Assembly (NCBI GenBank): GCA_025927955.1
Contig: JAICKK010000018.1
Span: 1 to 33,438 of the forward strand
Length of the DNA: 33,438 nucleotides
Direction: 5' to 3'
Source of the DNA: Nocardioidaceae bacterium
GTDB taxonomy: Bacteria; Actinomycetota; Actinomycetes; Propionibacteriales; Nocardioidaceae
The notes under the pieces are model-generated. The model was not told the DNA's origin, did no database searches, and was given only the letters and a program-made list of their open reading frames with translations. Both the position numbers and the translations under genes were made by a program. Shown one piece after another: positions 21,376-29,156 of the stretch (position 1 is the first letter of the stretch; each line of letters opens with the position of its first letter).

Positions 21376-22986
21376 ATGCCCCCGGACGCCGACATGTTCA
21401 ACGCGGCCTCCTACCTGGTGTCCCGGCACGTCGCCGAGGGCCGGGGCGACCGCACCGCGGTCGTGGGCTCGCCGAGCCTGACCTACGCCGACCTCGACCG
21501 GCAGACGGCGACCGTCGCCGGCGGGCTGCGCAGCCTGGGTCTGCGCCGCGACGACCGGGTCGTGCTGGTGATGTCGGACGGAGTCCCGATGCTGACCGGC
21601 ATCCTGGGCGCCTTCCGGGCGGGCCTGGTGGCCGTGCCGGTCTCGACGATGTTCAACGGTGCCGAGCTCGCCAAGATCGTCGCGGACTCCGGGGCGCGCG
21701 CGGTGCTGGTCACCGGCGAGTTCGTGGACGCGGTCACGCAGGCGACGGCGGCCAGCCCGGAGGTCGAGCACGTGGTGCTCGCCGGGGACGGCGGCCTCGA
21801 CCTCCCCGAGCACGTGCTGCTGCACACCTGGGAGGAGCTGCTCTCCACCGGTGAGCGGTCCGGGCTGGGCGACGTGGCGCGGACGACGGACGACTCCTGG
21901 GCGCTGTGGCTCTACACCTCGGGCACGACCGGCCTGCCGAAGGCCGCGATGCACCGCCACGCCAACATCCGGCACGTCTGCGAGACGTACGGCGCGCAGG
22001 TGCTGGGCATCCGTCCCGACGACGTGACGTTCTCGGTGGCGAAGCTGTTCTTCGCCTACGGCATCGGCAACAGTGTCTTCTTCCCGTTCTCCGTCGGGGC
22101 CGCCACCGTGCTCGAGCCGCGCCGGCCGACCCCCGACGTCGTACGCGAGAGGCTGGAGGAGGCCCGCCCGACGCTGTTCTTCGGGGTGCCGACGTTCTAC
22201 GCGGCGATGGCCGCCAGCGACGTGCCCGCGGAGGCGTTCACGAGCGTCCGGCTGTGCGCGTCGGCCGGTGAGCCCCTGCCGGCACCGCTGCAGCGCCGGT
22301 TCACCGGGCGCTACAGCGTGGACATCCTCGACGGGATCGGGTCGACGGAGGCGCTGCACATCTTCTTGTCCAACCGCCCCGACGACATCCGTCCGGGCAC
22401 CACCGGTGTGGCGGTCCCCGGCTACGACGTCGAGGTCCGCGACGGTAGTGGCCGGCCGGTGCCCGACGGCGAGCCCGGTGGGCTGTTCGTTCGCGGTGAG
22501 TCGATCGCGCTGGGCTACTGGCACCGCACCGACGCGACCCGGCAGGTCTTCCAGGGCGAGTGGCTCAGCACGGGCGACACCTACGTCCGCGACCGCGACG
22601 GCTACTACGCGTGCCTGGGACGCAACAGCGACATGCTCAAGGCCGGCGGCATCTGGGTCTCTCCCGCCGAGGTGGAGAGCCGGCTGCTCGAGCACCCGTC
22701 CGTGCTCGAGGCGGCGGTGGTGGGCGTCCCGGACGAGGACGGTCTGGACAAGCCGGTGGCTGTCGTGGTCGTCTCGGAGGAGCCCGGCGACCCCGCCGGC
22801 GCCGAGGCCGACCTCGTCGAGTGGTGCCGCGAGGGCCTCGCGCACTTCAAGGCACCCCGCAAGGTGGTGTTCGTGACCGACCTGCCCAAGACCGCCACGG
22901 GGAAGCTGCAGCGGTTCAAGGTCCGCGACCTCGTCGGCAGCCGCCCGGACCCCGACCCGCAGGCCGAGCTGGAGGTCGCCCCATGA
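21376..22986 (+). CDS. Benzoate-CoA ligase family protein
   Basis: LYTSGTTGLPKAAMHRHANI, FFAYGIGNSVFFPFSVGA, GIGSTEALHIFLSN, FKAPRKVVFVTDLPKTATGKLQRFKVR; 2-nt gap from boxC. Confidence 0.92.
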   Translation: MPPDADMFNAASYLVSRHVAEGRGDRTAVVGSPSLTYADLDRQTATVAGGLRSLGLRRDDRVVLVMSDGVPMLTGILGAFRAGLVAVPVSTMFNGAELAKIVADSGARAVLVTGEFVDAVTQATAASPEVEHVVLAGDGGLDLPEHVLLHTWEELLSTGERSGLGDVARTTDDSWALWLYTSGTTGLPKAAMHRHANIRHVCETYGAQVLGIRPDDVTFSVAKLFFAYGIGNSVFFPFSVGAATVLEPRRPTPDVVRERLEEARPTLFFGVPTFYAAMAASDVPAEAFTSVRLCASAGEPLPAPLQRRFTGRYSVDILDGIGSTEALHIFLSNRPDDIRPGTTGVAVPGYDVEVRDGSGRPVPDGEPGGLFVRGESIALGYWHRTDATRQVFQGEWLSTGDTYVRDRDGYYACLGRNSDMLKAGGIWVSPAEVESRLLEHPSVLEAAVVGVPDEDGLDKPVAVVVVSEEPGDPAGAEADLVEWCREGLAHFKAPRKVVFVTDLPKTATGKLQRFKVRDLVGSRPDPDPQAELEVAP

Positions 22987-23984
22987 CGCAGGTGGAGGTC
23001 GACGTGTGCATCGTCGGCGCCGGACCGGTCGGGCTCTACGGCGCCTACTACACCGGTCAGCGGGGCCTGTCCGTGGCGGTGGTCGACTCGCTGTCCGAGG
23101 TCGGCGGCCAGGTCACCGCGATGTACCCCGAGAAGCAGATCTACGACGTCGCCGGCTTCCCCGCCATCACCGGCCGCGACCTGGTGCGCGGGCTGGTCGC
23201 GCAGGCGTCCCAGATGGAGCCGACCTACCTGCTCGGCCAGGAGGCGCAGCAGCTCGAGCGCCTCGACGACGGCCGGATGCTGGTCCGCACCACGCGCACC
23301 GAGCTCACCTGCCGGGCGCTCGTCGTGACCGGAGGCATCGGCACCTTCACGCCCCGCCCGCTGCCGGCAGGCGAGGAGTTCCTGGGCCGCGGCCTGGAGT
23401 ACTTCGTGCCCAGCAGCCAGGAGTACGTCGGGCGCGACGTCGTCATCGTCGGCGGCGGCGACAGCGCCCTGGACTGGGCGCTGATGCTCGAGCCGCTGGC
23501 GGCCAGCGTGACCCTGGTGCACCGGCGCGACCAGTTCCGCGGGCACGAGGGCAGCGTCGCCAAGGTCCGTGACTCCTCGGTCCGCCTGCTCCTCACCGCC
23601 CAGGTCACCGCGCTGGAGGGCGGCTCGGTGCTGGAGAGGGCCCACGTGAGCGTGCGGGGCGAGGAGCAGCCTCGGGTGCTGCCGTGCGACAAGGTGGTCG
23701 CGGCCCTGGGCTTCACCGCGAACCTCGGCCCGATGCGGGAGTGGGGCCTCGAGCTGCGCGACAACCGGCACCTGGTCGTCGACACCGCGATGCGCACCAA
23801 CCTGCCCGGTGTGTTCGCGGCCGGCGACATCACCGACTACGACGGCAAGGTACGGCTGATCTCCGTCGGCTTCGGGGAGGTGGCCACCGCGGTGAACAAC
23901 GCGGCGGTGCACATCGACCCGACCGCGCACGTGTTCCCCGGTCACACCAGCAACGAGCCCCACGAGGTCCCCGTCCCCGCCTGA
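22983..23984 (+). CDS. Thioredoxin-reductase-like ferredoxin-NADP+ reductase (YumC-type)
   Basis: CIVGAGPVGLYGAYYTGQRGLSVAVVDSLSEVGGQVTAMYPEKQIYDVAGFP, VIVGGGDSALDWAL, VFAAGDITDYDGKVRLISVGFGEVATAVNNA. ATGA overlap with the ligase gene. Confidence 0.9.
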   Translation: MTQVEVDVCIVGAGPVGLYGAYYTGQRGLSVAVVDSLSEVGGQVTAMYPEKQIYDVAGFPAITGRDLVRGLVAQASQMEPTYLLGQEAQQLERLDDGRMLVRTTRTELTCRALVVTGGIGTFTPRPLPAGEEFLGRGLEYFVPSSQEYVGRDVVIVGGGDSALDWALMLEPLAASVTLVHRRDQFRGHEGSVAKVRDSSVRLLLTAQVTALEGGSVLERAHVSVRGEEQPRVLPCDKVVAALGFTANLGPMREWGLELRDNRHLVVDTAMRTNLPGVFAAGDITDYDGKVRLISVGFGEVATAVNNAAVHIDPTAHVFPGHTSNEPHEVPVPA

Positions 23985-24031
23985 CCGTCGTCCTTGACCC
24001 CCGCCTGAACTCCCTCGAAGCGGAGCGCCCC

Positions 24032-24364
24032 GTGCCCTACGTGATCGCCAGCCCGTGCATCGACGTGAACGACAAGTCCTGCGTCGACGAGTGCCCGGTC
24101 GACTGCATCTACGAGGGCGAGCGCAAGAGCTACATCAACCCCAAGGAGTGCATCGACTGCGGCGCCTGCGAGCCGGTGTGCCCCGTGGAGGCGATCACCC
24201 AGGACCGGCACGTGGCCGAGGGCGACGAGCAGTTCGTCGAGGACAACCGGGCGTTCTTCACCGAGGTGCTGCCGGGCCGCGACGCCCCGCTCGGCGCCCC
24301 CGGCGGCGCCCGCAAGGTCGGCGAGCTGGGCACCGACACCCCCCTCGTCGCGGGCTGGGAGTAG
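24032..24364 (+). CDS. Ferredoxin, FdxA-like (7Fe/8Fe)
   Basis: PCIDVNDKSCVDECPVDCIYEGERKSYINPKECIDCGACEPVCPVEAI; C-x7-C-x3-C-x3-C then CxxCxxCxxxCP. GTG start. Confidence 0.93.
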   Translation: MPYVIASPCIDVNDKSCVDECPVDCIYEGERKSYINPKECIDCGACEPVCPVEAITQDRHVAEGDEQFVEDNRAFFTEVLPGRDAPLGAPGGARKVGELGTDTPLVAGWE

Positions 24365-24367
24365 GCC

Positions 24368-25249
24368 GTGCTCGACGGCCACGTCCTCGTCGACGCACAC
24401 GTGCACGTCCCGGTGCTGGGCTCCCTGTCGCCGGCGTGGCTGGAGTGGGCGCGCAGCTTCGGACCCGACGGGATCCTGCGCGACGTCTGGGACGCCGACG
24501 GCCGGCCCCGCCCGGCGCGGCTCGACGAGCTGTTCGCCGAGCAGGGCGTCGACCACGCGCTGCTGTTCTGCGAGTACAGCCCCAAGGTCACCGGCTACCA
24601 GCTCTTCGAGGACCTGCTGCCGCTGGTGGAGCACAACCCGGAGCGGTTCCGCCCGGTCGCCAACGTGAACCCGCACCTGCACTTCCCGCTCGCCGCCGAG
24701 GTCCGCCGCCAGCTCGACCTCGGCGCGGCCGCGCTCAAGCTGCACCCCGTGCACGGCGGCTTCCGCTGCGACGACGCCATGCTGTACCCGGCCTACCAGG
24801 TGCTCGCCGAGAGAGGGGTGCCGCTGGTCGTGCACTGCGGCACGAGCACGTTCCCCGGCTCCATGAACGAGCTCGCGGACCCGTCGTACCTGCTGCCGGT
24901 CCTGCGGGACTTCCCGGGCCTGGACGTGGTGCTCGCGCACGGCGGCCGGGGCTGGTGGTACGACGCGGCGGCGTTCATGGCGCTGTCGAGCCCGCACGTG
25001 TGGGTCGAGCTGTCCGGGCTGCCCCCCAAGCGGCTGCCGGAGTACTACCACCGCTACGACCTCGGCCGGCTGGCTCGACGCTGGATCTTCGCCACGGACT
25101 GGCCCGGCGTCCCCGGCGCCGCGCAGAACGCCCGCGCGGTCGTCGGCCTGGGCCTGGCCGACGAGGTCGCCGCCCTCGTGCTCGGCGGCAACGCCACCCG
25201 GGTGTACGCCGGGCTGCCGCCGTCCGACCAGCCAGGAGGAGAACGATGA
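24368..25249 (+). CDS. Amidohydrolase-2 family metal-dependent hydrolase
   Basis: LVDAHVHVPVLGS, KLHPVHGGFRCDD, VVHCGTSTFPGS, DVVLAHGGRGWWYD, IFATDWPGVPG, GGNATRVYAG. GTG start. Confidence 0.88.
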   Translation: MLDGHVLVDAHVHVPVLGSLSPAWLEWARSFGPDGILRDVWDADGRPRPARLDELFAEQGVDHALLFCEYSPKVTGYQLFEDLLPLVEHNPERFRPVANVNPHLHFPLAAEVRRQLDLGAAALKLHPVHGGFRCDDAMLYPAYQVLAERGVPLVVHCGTSTFPGSMNELADPSYLLPVLRDFPGLDVVLAHGGRGWWYDAAAFMALSSPHVWVELSGLPPKRLPEYYHRYDLGRLARRWIFATDWPGVPGAAQNARAVVGLGLADEVAALVLGGNATRVYAGLPPSDQPGGER

Positions 25250-25689
25250 GCGACACCCCGCCCGACGTACCCGCGGGCCGGCCCGCCGCCGAGCTGTCCG
25301 ACGAGGAGCTCGAGGGCCAGGGCAAGCAGCTGCACGACAGCCGCAACTGGGTGTTCCTGCACGGCACCGCCGCGCAGTTCGAGACCCACACCCGGCGGAT
25401 GCTCGAGCTCGAGCAGGAGTACCTCCGCCGCTTCCCCAAGCGCACGTGGCAGGGCATCGGGGACGAGCCCGACGTGGAGCCGGTCGACGACCCGGTCCTC
25501 GCGCTGCTTCGGCGCATCGAGGACGCGGGTGGCCGCATGCACAGGCTCGAGGTGCACCAGCTCGCACGTCGGCTGGGCATCGAACGGGCCGAGCTCGCCC
25601 GGCTGTACACCACCGAGCCGAGGATGCTGGCGACCGACAAGCAGGACCGGGTGGTCACCGAGGCCGGACGCGCCCGGCTGACGACCTAG
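25246..25689 (+). CDS. DUF6158-like small protein
   Basis: AELSDEELEGQGKQLHDSRNWVFLHGTAAQFETHTRRMLELEQEYLRRFPKR; AGGAGGAGAACG RBS and ATGA overlap with the upstream gene. Family name from memory. Confidence 0.7.
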   Translation: MSDTPPDVPAGRPAAELSDEELEGQGKQLHDSRNWVFLHGTAAQFETHTRRMLELEQEYLRRFPKRTWQGIGDEPDVEPVDDPVLALLRRIEDAGGRMHRLEVHQLARRLGIERAELARLYTTEPRMLATDKQDRVVTEAGRARLTT

Positions 25690-25698
25690 TGCCGCGGC

Positions 25699-27123
25699 TC
25701 AGGCGGTGAGGACGAGGTTGCGGAAGGAGGCCTCGAGGCGGGATCCGCCGGTGAGGCGTGGCGCACGCGGGTGGCCGCCCGGTGCGGGCGGGGGGTGGCT
25801 GCGGTGGACGTGGCCCGTGGGGGTGGTGGTCTCCACGACGCCGTCGTCGAGGGCGCGGGCGTGCCAGCCGGGGGCTTGCTTGGCGTAGTTGCAGGCCTCG
25901 CACAGGCCCTGGCTGTTCGCCGAGCTGGTCGGGCCGCCGTCAGCGGCGGGCTCGGGGTGGTCGGCGTGTCGGATCGGGGCGTCGCACCACGGCGTTCGGC
26001 AGACCTGGTCGCGGATGATGGTGAAGGCGCGGAGCTGGCCCTTGAACTCGCGGTGCCGGGAGTCCATCGCGACCAGGGCGCCGGTGGCGGGGTCGGTGTA
26101 CAGGCGCCGGATCCAGGCCCGCGTGTGCGTGGGCAGGTCGCGCAGCCAGGACCGGACCAGAGGCGCGGGGACCGGGCCGTAGCCGAGCAGGTGTGCCGGC
26201 TCCTCGTGCGCCAACTCCGGGTCGGCCCCGTCCGGGACGGGGTTGCGCGCCGGCTCCGCGGCGGTCGGCCGCTCCTCGCCCGCGGCTTGGTCCGGGGTGG
26301 TGGAGTGGTGGCCGAACAGGGCGGTGTCGGTCATGACGAGGTGGACCTCGACGGGGACCGCGGTAGCGGTGGCCTCTCCGGTCACGCGTTCGACGAGGGT
26401 GTCGGCCATGATCTGGCCGCGGCTGCGGTCGTCGCCGCCGGCGCGAAGGGTGTCGGCGTGTCGGGTCAACGCGGTGTGCACCGCGACACCGGCGGTGACC
26501 GGGAGCAGCCCGGTCAGGTACGTCATGGTGTCCGGCGCCGGGCGCAGCGTGACGCACCGGTCCGCGGCGGCCCTGGCGGCTCGGCGGGTGAACGCGTACG
26601 GATCGAGCCGGTAGGCGATGCGGCGCGCCTGCGCAGCAGTGCCGCCGTCACCGAGCGCGGCCAGTCCGCCGGGAAGGGCGGCGAGCTCGGCGTCAACCTC
26701 GGCCCGGTCGACCCGCGACAGGCACGCGGTCTCCCGGGCCACGAGAGTGGCGCGCCACTCGGAGACCTCCCCGTGGGTCAGCGCGGCCAGGGTGTGCGGC
26801 ATCTCTGCGACCAGCGCCTTGCCCAGTGCGAGGTGACGCGCGCCCTGGATGGGGCTCTCCCGGCGGGCCAGCCCGATCTGGGCGGCGATGCCCTTCCCGA
26901 GCTGCCGGGCGGGCGTCCCGGCGTCGCGCTGGGCTTGACGCTGGGACGTGTCGAAGTCCACGGCCAGCCGGGCCTGAGACGCGGCGCTGGCACCCTTGAG
27001 CTGCTCGAGCAGCCGCAGCTGCTCGAGCCGGTCGGAGTCGTCGACCGCGCTGAGCCGCGGCAGCGCCTCCAGCCACGCGCGCAGCATGTCCGTCGAGACC
27101 ACCTGCCCGTCACCGTTGCCCAT
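25699..27123 (-). CDS. DUF222 / HNH endonuclease signature protein (13E12-type)
   Basis: N-terminal DUF222-like helical domain; C-terminal CRTPWCDAPIRHADHPEPAADGGPTSSANSQGLCEACNYAKQAPGW HNH motif. Confidence 0.9.
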   Translation of the reverse strand: MGNGDGQVVSTDMLRAWLEALPRLSAVDDSDRLEQLRLLEQLKGASAASQARLAVDFDTSQRQAQRDAGTPARQLGKGIAAQIGLARRESPIQGARHLALGKALVAEMPHTLAALTHGEVSEWRATLVARETACLSRVDRAEVDAELAALPGGLAALGDGGTAAQARRIAYRLDPYAFTRRAARAAADRCVTLRPAPDTMTYLTGLLPVTAGVAVHTALTRHADTLRAGGDDRSRGQIMADTLVERVTGEATATAVPVEVHLVMTDTALFGHHSTTPDQAAGEERPTAAEPARNPVPDGADPELAHEEPAHLLGYGPVPAPLVRSWLRDLPTHTRAWIRRLYTDPATGALVAMDSRHREFKGQLRAFTIIRDQVCRTPWCDAPIRHADHPEPAADGGPTSSANSQGLCEACNYAKQAPGWHARALDDGVVETTTPTGHVHRSHPPPAPGGHPRAPRLTGGSRLEASFRNLVLTA

Positions 27124-27129
27124 GGTGAC

Positions 27130-27158
27130 ATTGTATCCGAACATACGTTCGGGAACAA
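27130..27158 (-). promoter_or_regulatory. LexA/SOS box within a candidate leaderless promoter
   Basis: On minus strand: TTGTTC (27158-27153), 17-nt spacer containing CGAACGTATGTTCG (27151-27138), TACAAT (27135-27130); 6 nt then ATG at 27123. Confidence 0.8.
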
Positions 27159-27273
27159 GTCGAACGGCGCCTGGAGGCTCGGGTGGCCCGGCGACCGAGC
27201 GGCTGCGCGGTCGGTCGTCCCGCGATGAGTAGCCTGACAACCCGCAGGCACCATGTCGCGGAAGGGAGCCGGG

Positions 27274-28032
27274 ATGGCGCAGGAGCAGAGGGTGGCCGTC
27301 GTCACCGGGGCCGGTCGCGGCATCGGGGCGGCGGTCGCGGCACGGCTGGGTGCCGACGGGCGGGCGGTCGCCTGCCTCGACATCGACGAGACGGCTGCTG
27401 GCGAGAGCGCGCAGCGGCTGCGGGCCGACGGCGTGCGGGCCGACGGGTTCGTCGCCGACGTCGCCGACGAGGACGCCGTCGAGCGGGTTGTCGCCGAGGT
27501 CGCCGAGCGGCTGGGACCCCCGACCGTGCTGGTGAACAACGCCGGCGTGCTGCGCGACAACCTGCTGTTCAAGATGTCCGGCGACGACTGGGACACGGTC
27601 ATGTCGGTGCACCTGCGTGGCGCGTTCCTGATGACCCGCGCCACCCAGCGGCACATGACGGAGGCCGGCTGGGGGCGGGTGGTGAACCTGTCGTCCACGT
27701 CGGCGCTCGGCAACCGGGGACAGGCGAACTACGCCGCGGCCAAGGCCGGGCTGCAGGGGTTCACCCGGACCGTGGCCCTCGAGCTCGGCCGGTTCGGCGT
27801 CACCTGCAACGCGGTGGCACCGGGGTTCATCGTCACCGACATGACCCGAGCCACCGCCGAGCGGGTCGGTCAGTCCTTCGAGGAGTTCAGCGCGGCCCGC
27901 GTCGCCGCGATCCCGGTCAACCGTCCCGGGCAGCCAGAGGACGTCGCCGACGCGGTCTCGTTCTTCTGCTCCGAGCGTGCCGGGTTCGTCTCGGGGCAGG
28001 TGCTCTACGTCGCCGGGGGACCGCGAGGCTAG
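27274..28032 (+). CDS. SDR family oxidoreductase (FabG-like)
   Basis: VAVVTGAGRGIGAAVAARL, NNAGVLRDNLLFKMSGDDWDTVMSVHLRGAF, S..Y..AK (STSALGNRGQANYAAAK), NAVAPGFIVTDMT. Start 27274 preferred over 27253 (GGGAG upstream). Confidence 0.92.
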   Translation: MAQEQRVAVVTGAGRGIGAAVAARLGADGRAVACLDIDETAAGESAQRLRADGVRADGFVADVADEDAVERVVAEVAERLGPPTVLVNNAGVLRDNLLFKMSGDDWDTVMSVHLRGAFLMTRATQRHMTEAGWGRVVNLSSTSALGNRGQANYAAAKAGLQGFTRTVALELGRFGVTCNAVAPGFIVTDMTRATAERVGQSFEEFSAARVAAIPVNRPGQPEDVADAVSFFCSERAGFVSGQVLYVAGGPRG

Positions 28033-28627
28033 GTGACCACCCGCACCGGCGCGCGGAGGTGACCACCTGCACCGGCGCGCGGAGGTGGCCGCGTCGCCTT
28101 GGGCGCGGAAGGTGGCCGTGGTTTCGAGGCCTCGGCTAGCGCCTCGGCACCTCAACCAACGCGCGCGGCCTCGGAGCCCGTCGCTGGTTGAGGTGCCCGA
28201 GCCCCCAGGGGCGAGGGCCTCGAAACCACCTGCACCGGCGCGTGGAGGTGACCACCTGCACCGGCCCGCGGAGGTGACCGCGTCGCCTTGGGCGCGGAAG
28301 GTGAGCGTGGTTTCGAGGCCTCGGCTAGCGCCTCGGCACCTCAACCAACGCGACGCGGCCCCCGGGCCCGCCGCTGGTTGAGGTGCCCGAGCCCACGCTG
28401 GTTGAGGTGCCCGAGCCCCCAGGGGCGAGGGCCTCGAAACCACCCGCACCGGCGCGCGGAGGTGACCACCTGCATCGGCGCGCGGAGGTGGCCGCGTCGC
28501 CTTGAGCGCGGAAGGTGAGCGTGGTTTCGAGGCCTCGGCTAGCGCCTCGGCACCTCAACCAACGTAGACGCGCGGAGGTGGCCGTGGGTTCGAGGCCTCG
28601 GCTAGCGCCTCGGCACCTCGACCGACG
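28032..28627. repeat. Composite REP-like repeat array between convergent genes
   Basis: 26-nt modules GGTGACCACCTGCACCGGCGCGCGGA; forward elements TGGTTTCGAGGCCTCGGCTAGCGCCTCGGCACCTCAACCAACG at 28119, 28308, 28522 and a diverged copy at 28585; inverted elements CGCTGGTTGAGGTGCCCGAGCCCCCAGGGGCGAGGGCCTCGAAACCACC at 28182 and 28396. Confidence 0.92.
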
Positions 28628-29156
28628 TCGGCCGGTAGTACTTCTTGTACATCGTGTGCCGGAACACGAACCCACCGAGCGGCCCGAGCCAGCGCAGGAT
28701 CGGCCGCATGTGCTTGTTGTCGATGAGCTCTATCAGGTTGCCGTCGGGGTCCTTGACGAAGAAGAACGTGTGCCCCTTGGGCGACTGCTCGGGTGGGCTG
28801 ACGATCTCGACGCCCTTGCTGACCAGGTAGTCGTGCCAGCGGGCGGTGTCGCGGACGTTCATCGAGAAGTGCGTGACCCCGGGGCGGCTCCACTCCACCT
28901 CCGCCGGAGGCTGCAGGGTGGGTGTGAACTCGAAGACCTCGATGGTGGCGCCGCCGGGGATCCGGACCCAGCCGATCTTCAGCCGCGGGTCGTCCGGGCC
29001 GACCGGGTCCACCCCGAAGAAGGTGCGCAGCCGGTGCGGGTCGTGGTCGAGGTTGACCCCCACGACCGGGGCGCCGAACACCTCCCAGTAGAACCGCACC
29101 GTCCGGTTGAAGTCGGCCACGGTGATGGCGACGTGGCTGAACGAATGGACTCTCAT
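28602..29156 (-). CDS. VOC (glyoxalase/dioxygenase superfamily) protein
   Basis: SFSHVAITVADFNRTVRFYWEVFGAPVVGV, HFSMNVRDTARWHDYLVSKGVEI, HTFFFVKDPDGNLIELID. Confidence 0.9.
   Translation of the reverse strand: MRVHSFSHVAITVADFNRTVRFYWEVFGAPVVGVNLDHDPHRLRTFFGVDPVGPDDPRLKIGWVRIPGGATIEVFEFTPTLQPPAEVEWSRPGVTHFSMNVRDTARWHDYLVSKGVEIVSPPEQSPKGHTFFFVKDPDGNLIELIDNKHMRPILRWLGPLGGFVFRHTMYKKYYRPTSVEVPRR

Noticed and set aside
25699-27123. HNH gene as a mobile intron or intein endonuclease
   Set aside because: DUF222 plus C-terminal HNH is a free-standing actinobacterial family; no interrupted host gene, intein splice motifs or intron boundaries seen.
28032-28600. CRISPR array or coding ORFs through the repeat region
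   Set aside because: Repeats are mixed-orientation, composite and without regular spacers; ORFs crossing it (e.g. the minus-strand 25699-28449 extension) are repeat-encoded low-complexity translations upstream of a well-supported HNH start.
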